36,787 nt of DNA from Candidatus Gemmiger excrementipullorum (GTDB lineage Bacteria; Bacillota; Clostridia; Oscillospirales; Ruminococcaceae): assembly GCA_019115045.1 (NCBI GenBank), contig DXEI01000080.1, positions 1 through 36,787 of the forward strand, in the 5' to 3' direction. Positions 15,205 to 21,020 of this stretch are shown here, piece by piece. Both the position numbers and the translations under genes were made by a program. The notes under the pieces are model-generated. The model ran no database searches, was not told the DNA's origin, and worked only from the letters and a program-made list of their open reading frames with translations. Position 1 is the stretch's first letter. Each line of letters opens with the position of its first letter.

Positions 15205-16389
15205 TCACTGCTGATAATCCACGGTGGTGAACTCGCTGACCGTGGGCTCGGTGTCGGAGCTGTTGCTGATGGTGACCTCGCCGGAGCGGATCTTCTCCAG
15301 CAGGGCGGTGTACTCGTCCTGGGTGAAGGTGGTGAAGCACCAGCTGGTCTCGGCGGTGGGCAGGCCGACATAGTCGCCTTCCTCCAGACCGTAGTTGCCG
15401 TTGGTGCCGCCGATGGTATCCCAGGTGCCGGCCGCCGCGTGGTCAAGCGCGTCGGTAACGGCCTCGCCCAGGCCCTTCATGGCGGAGGTCAGGAACGGGT
15501 TGTAGCTGTAAGCGCCGTCGGCCACGCCGTTTTCGCCAACGTAGTGCTGGTCAACGTCAACGCCGATGACCATGCCCTCGCTCTTGACGGCAGCCTCGAC
15601 CGCGCTGGTGTAAATGCCACCGCCGCAGGCGAAGACGACCTCGGTGCCGTTCTGGTACCAGCTCTCCATCTTGGCGGTGATGTTGGCATCGCCAAAGAAC
15701 TGGTTGCCGTACCAGTAGTTGATGCTGACGTTGGTGCCCAGCTCCTGCGCAGCGGCGTCAGCGCCCTGCACGAAGCCGTAGCCGTAACGGATAACGGCGG
15801 GCACAGCCTGGCCGCCCAGGAAGCCCAGCTGGGTGAAGCCGTCCTTGACGGCGGCGTAACCGGCCAGGTAGCCGGCCTGCTCCTCTTTAAAGGTGATGCA
15901 GTAGACGTTGGCGGGGATCTCCTCGGTGCCGATGTCGGCCGCGGTGATGTCCACGCCGACGAAGTTGACGTCGGGGTACTCGGTGGAGGCCCAGGCGATG
16001 GAGGAGCCGTACAGGTAGCCGACGCAGACGATGGTGTCGGCGCCGTCATTCACGGCGTTGCGGATCAGGGTCTGGCGATCCTCGTCCGAGGGATCGTCCG
16101 GCGGCAGGTAGTAGTCGGTGTCAACGCCGTTGGTCTCGCCGTAGGCGACGATGGCGTCCCAGCAGCCCTGGTTGAAGCTCTCGTCGTCGATGGTGCCGAC
16201 GTCGCAGACCTGCGCGATCTTGGCAATACCGGCGGAAGCCTCTTCGCCCACGGCCTCCTCGGCCGTAGCTTCGGTGCTGGTGCTCTCGGTCGCCGTGCTG
16301 TCAGCCGTGGAAGCCGCGTCGTTGCCGCCGCAGGCAGCCAGGGACAGCGCCATGCTGGCCGCCATGACCAGTGCAAGCAATTTCTTCAT
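15205..16389 (-). CDS. bmpA: BMP-family nucleoside-binding lipoprotein
   Basis: A 394-residue substrate-binding lipoprotein of the basic membrane protein family (BmpA/Med/PnrA). The signal peptide MKKLLALVMAASMALSLAAC ends in lipobox LAAC, followed by an Ala/Thr/Glu-rich linker up to about residue 55. The nucleoside-recognition motif VGTIDDESFNQGCWDAI is intact, followed by DTIVCVGYLYGSSIAWASTE, EEQAGYLAGYAAV, GFLGGQAVPAVIRYGYGFVQ, VVFACGGGIYTSAVEAA and IGVDVDQHYV. PnrA relatives bind purine or pyrimidine nucleosides. RBS AAAGGAG nine bases before the ATG. The gene has its own promoter with a terminator hairpin directly in the leader, and its own terminator downstream. Confidence 0.93.
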   Translation of the reverse strand: MKKLLALVMAASMALSLAACGGNDAASTADSTATESTSTEATAEEAVGEEASAGIAKIAQVCDVGTIDDESFNQGCWDAIVAYGETNGVDTDYYLPPDDPSDEDRQTLIRNAVNDGADTIVCVGYLYGSSIAWASTEYPDVNFVGVDITAADIGTEEIPANVYCITFKEEQAGYLAGYAAVKDGFTQLGFLGGQAVPAVIRYGYGFVQGADAAAQELGTNVSINYWYGNQFFGDANITAKMESWYQNGTEVVFACGGGIYTSAVEAAVKSEGMVIGVDVDQHYVGENGVADGAYSYNPFLTSAMKGLGEAVTDALDHAAAGTWDTIGGTNGNYGLEEGDYVGLPTAETSWCFTTFTQDEYTALLEKIRSGEVTISNSSDTEPTVSEFTTVDYQQ

Positions 16390-16410
16390 GGTTTTGTTCT
16401 CCTTTGTTCC

Positions 16411-16444
16411 AAAAAAGGTCCGGGCAGGGCGGTTCCCTGCCCGG
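16411..16444 (-). terminator. Terminator hairpin in the bmpA leader
   Basis: Minus strand: CCGGGCAGGG pairs perfectly with CCCTGCCCGG (16444-16435 with 16429-16420, five-base loop), followed by ACC and six T. It lies after the bmpA promoter, starting only about five bases past the predicted transcription start, and just before the ribosome site. It may end the upstream lipoprotein transcript, attenuate the bmpA transcript, or both. Confidence 0.8.
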
Positions 16445-16454
16445 TATAAATATC

Positions 16455-16483
16455 AGTATAGCCCATCTGCCCCGGTTTTGCAA
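16455..16483 (-). promoter_or_regulatory. Promoter of bmpA
   Basis: Minus strand: TTGCAA (16483-16478), 17-base spacer, TATACT (16460-16455). About 33 bases upstream lies TGTACAATTGTCAA (16529-16516 on the minus strand), similar to the dyad at 15114-15129. Confidence 0.75.
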
Positions 16484-16534
16484 TGAAAAATTCGACACAA
16501 TTCCATTACAAAACTTTGACAATTGTACAGCCGC

Positions 16535-17692
16535 TCAATTTTCCACAGTGACGGTGACCAGCGGCGTGTCGGGCAGTGTGTTCATATCGGCGTAGGCTTC
16601 CACCTCCAGCTCGCTGTTGCGCAGCTGCTCGTACAGGCGTTCGTAATCGTTTTGGGTAAAGTTGTTGAACCGCCAGGCAGAGCCTGCCAGCGCCACGCTG
16701 CCGTCGGTATAGCCCAGGCGCTCGGTCTGGCCGGCATCCTGCTGGCTCCAGGTGGAATTGCCCGAGAAGAATTTGTACAGCTGGCGCTGCACGGCGGCGT
16801 TGTAGCACTGGATGGCGCTGCCCAGCACCCGCTCGCCCAGGGCGTTCTGGTCCCAACCGGTGGCGAACGCCTTGGCGCCGGTCTGGTTGACGGCCTCCAG
16901 CGCGCTCTGCATCAGCGCATCGCCGTCGGCCAGGATCAGCCCGGTGCCGCCGTTGAACCAGTCGATCATGCGCTGGGTCACCACCGCCGGGTCGCCGATG
17001 TCGCCGGTATACCACACGCGCAGGGTCACGTTTTGGCCCTGGCGCTCGGCCGCGGCGTTGGCTCCCTGCAAAAAGCCGGTGCAGTACCGCACGATGCCGG
17101 GCAGCTCGTCGCGGCCCACAAAGCCCAGCGCGGTGTAGCCTTCGGCCACGGCCGCGTACCCGGCCAGGTAGCCGGCCTGCTCCTCGCGGAAGAGCACACA
17201 GTGGACGCTGGCCTCGGTGGCATAGCTGGTGTAATCCTCGCTGTGGGGCTCGTTGTCAAACAGCAGGTAGTGCACATTGGGGTAGTTGGCCTGGATGTTG
17301 AACAGCGCCTTGGCCATGGCCTCGCCGCGGCAGACGACCAGCGCCGCCCCGCTTTGGGCCGCGGCGCGCAGCGCGTCCTCGGCCGTGGCCAGGCTCGCAC
17401 CCTCGCCGTACAGGCAGGACTGCGCGGTATAGCCAAAGTTGGCGGCAAAGGTCTGGATGCCCTGCCACAGCAGCGCGTCGGGGCCGGACTCGATGCCGGC
17501 GGCGTCCGCCGCCAGCGCAATGGACGCCCCGCCGGGCAGCGGCACGGCGTCGTCCGCTGCCTGGTACACGTAGGAGGCATCGTCCAGCGGCACCGTAAAT
17601 GCGGCGGTCTCCGTCGTTTGCCCGCCCCGCCCGCAGGCCGCCAGGCTTACCAGCAGCGAAAGGCAGAGCAGCAGTGCGATGAGTTTTTTCAT
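16535..17692 (-). CDS. Divergent BMP-family lipoprotein lacking the nucleoside motif
   Basis: A 385-residue lipoprotein: signal MKKLIALLLCLSLLVSLAAC with lipobox LAAC. It is a paralogue of the downstream BmpA. Shared landmarks are FREEQAGYLAGYAAVAEGYT, GFVGRDELPGIVRYCTGFLQ, and a C-terminal WRFNNFTQNDYERLYEQLRN that matches the FTTFTQDEYTALLEKIRSGE of BmpA. However, the DDESFNQ ligand motif of BmpA is absent (the region reads AAGIESGPDALLWQG), and VDVDQ is replaced by TGWDQ. The ligand may therefore differ, or the protein may act as a sensor. RBS TAAGGAG overlaps the cdd stop, 16 bases after that gene, so it belongs to the deoD-cdd transcript. A dedicated transporter is not seen; it may share the one encoded downstream. 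Confidence 0.85.
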   Translation of the reverse strand: MKKLIALLLCLSLLVSLAACGRGGQTTETAAFTVPLDDASYVYQAADDAVPLPGGASIALAADAAGIESGPDALLWQGIQTFAANFGYTAQSCLYGEGASLATAEDALRAAAQSGAALVVCRGEAMAKALFNIQANYPNVHYLLFDNEPHSEDYTSYATEASVHCVLFREEQAGYLAGYAAVAEGYTALGFVGRDELPGIVRYCTGFLQGANAAAERQGQNVTLRVWYTGDIGDPAVVTQRMIDWFNGGTGLILADGDALMQSALEAVNQTGAKAFATGWDQNALGERVLGSAIQCYNAAVQRQLYKFFSGNSTWSQQDAGQTERLGYTDGSVALAGSAWRFNNFTQNDYERLYEQLRNSELEVEAYADMNTLPDTPLVTVTVEN

Positions 17693-17708
17693 GGGTAACG
17701 GGAACTCC

Positions 17709-18152
17709 TTACTTTGGGGATTCTGGTTCGGCGCTTTCCAGGTTGGCCGGGCCGAACCCGTAGGGCAGCAGCTCGCCCAGCGTCGTCACGATGTAATCGT
17801 CGGCGCTTTTGGCCATGATGACGGTCAGGCCGGGGCCGCCGAACTCATGCAGCGCCTGGCGGCAGACGCCGCACGGGCCGGTAACGAGGGTGTTGGTCTG
17901 GCCCTGCAGGCTGCCCACGATGGCGATGGCGGCAAACTGGCGCTCGCCCTCGCTGACGGCTTTGAACAGCGCCGTGCGCTCGGCGCAGTTGGTGGCGGTG
18001 TAGCCGGCGTTCTCGATGTTGCAGCCGGTATACACCTTACCGCCCGACGTCAGCAGCGCGGCCCCCACGTTAAAGTGGGAATACGGCGTGTAGGCGAACT
18101 TTTGGGCCGCAAAGGCGTCGCGGATCAGCGCCTGGATCTGTGCTTTTTCCAT
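17709..18152 (-). CDS. cdd: Cytidine deaminase
   Basis: A 147-residue zinc enzyme of the small tetrameric type that turns cytidine and deoxycytidine into uridine and deoxyuridine. Landmarks: YTPYSHFNVGAALLTSGGKV, TGCNIENAGYTATNCAERTA with the zinc Cys and catalytic Glu (CAE), and GPCGVCRQALHEFGG with the two further zinc Cys (PCxxC). The start at 18152 follows the deoD stop by one base and has TGGAG about eight bases upstream. Its product uridine is the substrate of the pyrimidine-nucleoside phosphorylase at the end of the cluster. A short Pro/Glu-containing tail (LESAEPESPK) follows the fold. Confidence 0.96.
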   Translation of the reverse strand: MEKAQIQALIRDAFAAQKFAYTPYSHFNVGAALLTSGGKVYTGCNIENAGYTATNCAERTALFKAVSEGERQFAAIAIVGSLQGQTNTLVTGPCGVCRQALHEFGGPGLTVIMAKSADDYIVTTLGELLPYGFGPANLESAEPESPK

Positions 18153-18153
18153 C

Positions 18154-18885
18154 TTACTTCTCCAGATACGCCGGGGCGCCCAGCGCCACCTGCATCATGG
18201 CGGTAAAGCTGGTCTGGCGCTGTTCGGGGGTGGTGATCTCAGGCGAGACGAAACTGTCGGAGATCGTCAGCAGGCAGGCGGCGCGCTTGCCCAGCACCCT
18301 GGCGTTGTGGAAGAGGGCAAAGCTCTCCATCTCGACGGCAAGGCAGCCTTTTTCGTCGCGCAGGCGCTCCCAGTAAGCCGGCTTGGCGTCGCTGGGCTGG
18401 CGGTAGAACACGTCGGAGGAGTGGATCACGCCCTCGATGAGGGGGATGCCCTGCGTGGCGGCGCTGGCGCGCAGCGCGTCGTTGAGGGCGGCGTCCGGCG
18501 TCTGGATGTCGTCGGTGCTGCCGCTTTGGGTGCGGGCGTAGCTGCTCTCAGAATAGGCGCCGGTGGCCAGCACGACGTCGAACAGCTTGGCTTTGCCGGT
18601 GTAGGAACCGGCCGAACCGACGCGGATGATGTTCTCGACGCCGTACTGGGTGTACAGTTCATAGGAATAGATGCCGATGGACGGCATGCCCATGCCGCTG
18701 CCCATGACGCTGACGGGGCGGCCCTGGTAAGTACCGGTGTAGCCGAGCATGCCGCGCACGTCGGTGACGAGGCGGGCGTCCTGCAAAAAGGTCTCGGCAA
18801 TGAACTGGGCGCGCAGCGGGTCGCCGGGCATGAGGACGGTCTTGGCAAAATCGCCGTTTTCGGCGCGGTTATGCGGGGTAGACAT
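18154..18885 (-). CDS. deoD: Purine-nucleoside phosphorylase, DeoD type
   Basis: A 243-residue enzyme of the hexameric NP-I family; it phosphorolyses purine (deoxy)nucleosides to base and sugar 1-phosphate. It starts MSTPHNRAENGDFAKTVLMP, very close to the classical DeoD N-terminus. It then shows the phosphate site GDPLRAQFIAETFL, VMGSGMGMPSIGIYSYELYT, IIRVGSAGSY, the ribose site AVEMESFALF, and the catalytic Asp in TISDSFVSPE followed by ERQTSF with the partner Arg. The ATG at 18885 has AAAGGAG nine bases upstream; an ATG seven codons earlier lacks one. It is the first gene of the salvage block, behind a promoter divergent from the radical SAM gene. A uridine phosphorylase is the main alternative, but the DeoD N-terminus argues against it. 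Confidence 0.93.
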   Translation of the reverse strand: MSTPHNRAENGDFAKTVLMPGDPLRAQFIAETFLQDARLVTDVRGMLGYTGTYQGRPVSVMGSGMGMPSIGIYSYELYTQYGVENIIRVGSAGSYTGKAKLFDVVLATGAYSESSYARTQSGSTDDIQTPDAALNDALRASAATQGIPLIEGVIHSSDVFYRQPSDAKPAYWERLRDEKGCLAVEMESFALFHNARVLGKRAACLLTISDSFVSPEITTPEQRQTSFTAMMQVALGAPAYLEK

Positions 18886-18915
18886 AGTCACACGCTCCTT
18901 TATCATAGGTTTGTC

Positions 18916-18957
18916 CCTATAGTATACCACATTTGGCAAGTTTGTGGTAAAATAGGG
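18916..18957. promoter_or_regulatory. Symmetric divergent promoter region of deoD (-) and the radical SAM gene (+)
   Basis: A long imperfect dyad spans the region: CCCTAT at 18916-18921, then TACCACA (18925-18931), an 11-base centre, TGTGGTA (18943-18949) and ATAGGG (18952-18957). The minus-strand -10 box TATACT (18926-18921) and plus-strand -10 box TAAAAT (18948-18953) both lie in the arms, and each arm supplies a weak -35 to the opposite promoter. One protein bound here could control both genes. Confidence 0.55.
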
Positions 18958-18987
18958 CTGAATTTTTTTGGGAAAGCCGGTGTTTGT

Positions 18988-19902
18988 ATGCCATTGCCGC
19001 ACCACTGCACGCTGTGCCCGCGCGCCTGCGGGGCCGACCGCGCCGCCGGGCAGGCCGGGTACTGCGGGGCCGACGGCCGGCTGCTCGTCGCGCGTGCCGC
19101 GCTGCACCACTGGGAGGAACCCTGCCTGAGCGGCAGCCCCGACGATGCGCGCGGCAGCGGCACGGTGTTTTTTACCCACTGCGCGCTGCGCTGCTGCTAC
19201 TGCCAGAACTACCCCATCAGCCAGCAGGGCGTGGGCAAGGCCATCACCGCCGCGCGCCTGGCAGAAATTTTCCTGCGCTTACAGCGCGACGGCGCGCGCA
19301 ACTTAAACCTGGTGACAGCCACCCAGTACCTGCCCTTTGTGGTGGAAGCCCTGGACGCCGCCAAAGCCGCCGGGCTGACGCTGCCGGTGGTGTACAACAC
19401 CGGCGGGTATGAGACGGTGGACTCCGTGCGCGCGCTGGCCGGGTATGTGGACGTGTGGCTGACCGACTTCAAGTACGCTTCCCCCGCGCTGGCGGCGCAG
19501 CTTTCGGCCGCGCCGGACTACCCCGCCGTGGCCGAGGCCGCCTTGCGGCAGATGCTTACGCAGACCGGCGCGCCCGTGTACGACGGCGCGGGCTTTTTGC
19601 AGCGCGGGGTCATTGTGCGGCACCTGGCGCTGCCCGGCCAGTGGCAGGACAGCCGCGCCGTGCTGCGCACGCTGGCCCGCTTGCGCCGCGAGACCGGCGT
19701 GCCCTTTGTGCCCAGCCTGATGAGCCAGTTTACCCCCTTTTACAAAGCCGCCGAGCACGGGCTGGGCCGGCGCATCACGACCTATGAATACCGCCGCGTC
19801 GTCGACGAGGCCATCCGCCTGGGCCTGACCGAGGGCTACATGCAGGAAAAAAGCAGCGCGCGGGAGGAGTACACCCCGCCCTTTGACCTGGAAGGCGTGT
19901 GA
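18988..19902 (+). CDS. Radical SAM protein related to pyruvate formate-lyase activating enzyme (PflX/COG1313 type)
   Basis: A 304-residue protein of the uncharacterised PflA-like radical SAM group. The N-terminus carries a Cys cluster, CTLCPRACGADRAAGQAGYC, which may bind a second metal centre. The radical SAM motif is CALRCCYCQN (CxxxCxxC) at about residues 70-80, preceded by GSGTVFFTHC. Later landmarks are NLNLVTATQYLPFVVEALDA, VVYNTGGYETVDSVRALAGY and VWLTDFKYASPALAAQLS, which fit a partial TIM barrel. Near the end PFVPSLMSQFTPFYKAAEHG is typical of the family. The substrate is unknown, and no glycyl-radical enzyme is in the window. The ATG at 18988 is chosen; its ribosome site is weak. 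The upstream in-frame ORF is antisense to deoD and is not coding. Confidence 0.88.
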   Translation: MPLPHHCTLCPRACGADRAAGQAGYCGADGRLLVARAALHHWEEPCLSGSPDDARGSGTVFFTHCALRCCYCQNYPISQQGVGKAITAARLAEIFLRLQRDGARNLNLVTATQYLPFVVEALDAAKAAGLTLPVVYNTGGYETVDSVRALAGYVDVWLTDFKYASPALAAQLSAAPDYPAVAEAALRQMLTQTGAPVYDGAGFLQRGVIVRHLALPGQWQDSRAVLRTLARLRRETGVPFVPSLMSQFTPFYKAAEHGLGRRITTYEYRRVVDEAIRLGLTEGYMQEKSSAREEYTPPFDLEGV

Positions 19903-19949
19903 CCGCCCCCGCGCAACATCCCCCTGCCCTGCCGCATACTATGCGCTAA

Positions 19950-20003
19950 GGGGGCAGCAGCCCGGCGCAGCTGCCGCCCCCTGTGGGGAAGGGGGCTTTT
20001 TTT
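19950..20003 (+). promoter_or_regulatory. Two mutually exclusive hairpins ahead of the GH25 gene (attenuator-like)
   Basis: Hairpin A: GGGGGC-A-GCAGC (19950-19961) pairs with GCTGC-C-GCCCCC (19970-19981). Hairpin B: the same GCCCCC (19976-19981) pairs instead with GGGGGC (19991-19996), followed by seven T (19997-20003), which makes an intrinsic terminator ending at the ATG. Hairpin B would also bury the ribosome site of the GH25 gene (AAGGGGG). The simplest reading is a terminator for the radical SAM gene; the shared segment suggests a switch. Confidence 0.6.
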
Positions 20004-20876
20004 ATGGCTGTGTACCAGAACGGCATCGACGTGTCCCGCTACCAGGGCAGCGTCAACTGGGCGCAGGTGGCGGCGGCCGGCAAACAGTTTGCCATCGTGC
20101 GCATCGGCTCCAGCAACAGCGGCGGGCTGTATGTGGACCCGTACTTTTTGCAGAACGTAAGCGGCGCCCACGCGGCGGGGCTGCGCGTCGGCGCGTACTA
20201 TTATACCTACGCGCGTACGCAGAGCGCCGTGGCCGACGAGCTTTCGACATTTATGAATGTGCTGCAGGGCCTGCAGCTGGAATACCCGGTGTTTGTGGAC
20301 GTGGAGGATGCCAGCCTGACAGACCTGGGCCGCACCCGCCTGACCGGGCTGGTGCGCTACGCGATGGATATTTTGTACCAGCGCAAGTGGTACGGCGGGT
20401 GGTACAGCTATACCAACTATATCAACAGCTACCTCAACGCCGCCGAACTGGCCGACTACCCGCTGTGGGTGGCCGACTACCGCGCCAGCCTGGGCTACAG
20501 CGGGCGGTACGCGATGTGGCAGTACTCCGGCAGCGGCCGCGTGAACGGCATTGCCGGCGCGTGCGACCTGAACCGCAGCTACCGGGACTTTTTGCCCGAC
20601 ATCCGCGCCGGGGGCTTTAACAACTACGGCCCCGGCGGCCCGCTGATGCAGAACACCGACCGCTACACGCTGGTGGTGTTCAACGCCCGCACCGAGTATT
20701 TCTACACGCCCAATTTCAACGACGTCGTGGGCTACCTGCCGCTGGGGCGCTACCGCGTGACCCAGCGCAGCACCCAAAAGTACAACGGGTACGACTGGGT
20801 GATCTTTGACTACAACGGCGGGTCCTACTGGACGGCGCTGCTGGGCGACCGCAACCGGCTGGAGCGCAGCGCCTAG
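20004..20876 (+). CDS. GH25-family lysozyme (muramidase) with C-terminal extra domain
   Basis: A 290-residue glycoside hydrolase family 25 protein, predicted to cut the MurNAc-GlcNAc bond of peptidoglycan. Catalytic region: NGIDVSRYQGSVNWAQV at the N-terminus, AIVRIGSSNSGGLYVDPYFL, GAYYYTYARTQSAVADEL, and the acidic pair in YPVFVDVEDASL. Later landmarks are WYSYTNYINSYLNAAELADY and AMWQYSGSGRVNGIAGACDL, which closes the barrel. About 80 further residues (NTDRYTLVVFNARTEYFYTP onward) look like a beta-rich SH3-like wall-binding domain. No signal peptide is present, as in phage endolysins, but no phage gene is nearby. The ATG at 20004 has AAGGGGG eight bases upstream inside a terminator-like hairpin. 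An in-frame GTG at 19983 is less likely. Confidence 0.88.
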   Translation: MAVYQNGIDVSRYQGSVNWAQVAAAGKQFAIVRIGSSNSGGLYVDPYFLQNVSGAHAAGLRVGAYYYTYARTQSAVADELSTFMNVLQGLQLEYPVFVDVEDASLTDLGRTRLTGLVRYAMDILYQRKWYGGWYSYTNYINSYLNAAELADYPLWVADYRASLGYSGRYAMWQYSGSGRVNGIAGACDLNRSYRDFLPDIRAGGFNNYGPGGPLMQNTDRYTLVVFNARTEYFYTPNFNDVVGYLPLGRYRVTQRSTQKYNGYDWVIFDYNGGSYWTALLGDRNRLERSA

Positions 20877-20890
20877 CGTGCAAAAAACGC

Positions 20891-20959
20891 TTGCATAACA
20901 ACCATACGTTGTGGTATAATGCAAAGGATTTGACAAACATACGCGCTTTATGCTTAAAT
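20891..20959 (+). promoter_or_regulatory. Tandem promoters of the topoisomerase operon
   Basis: P1: TTGCAT (20891-20896), 18 bases, TATAAT (20915-20920). P2: TTGACA (20930-20935), 18 bases, TTAAAT (20954-20959). Both point to the ParE-like gene, leaving leaders of about 95 and 55 bases. A small dyad ACAAC/GTTGT sits in the P1 spacer. No terminator is visible after the GH25 gene, so read-through is also possible. Confidence 0.65.
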
Positions 20960-21020
20960 AATTTTGTATGCGCTATCAAAGAAACAGTACGCGGCCCGGC
21001 GCCGCAGGGGGACCCGACGC

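Noticed and set aside
12118-16449. A 1443-codon open frame on the plus strand across the nucleoside transporter genes
   Set aside because: It is entirely antisense to four well-identified genes on the minus strand. GC-rich third positions keep the opposite frame free of stops. The translation is Gly/Ala/Val/Asp/His-rich with no domain and no ribosome site.
18307-18987. In-frame N-terminal extension of the radical SAM gene
   Set aside because: The extension is antisense to deoD and crosses the divergent promoter; the family N-terminus starts at 18988.
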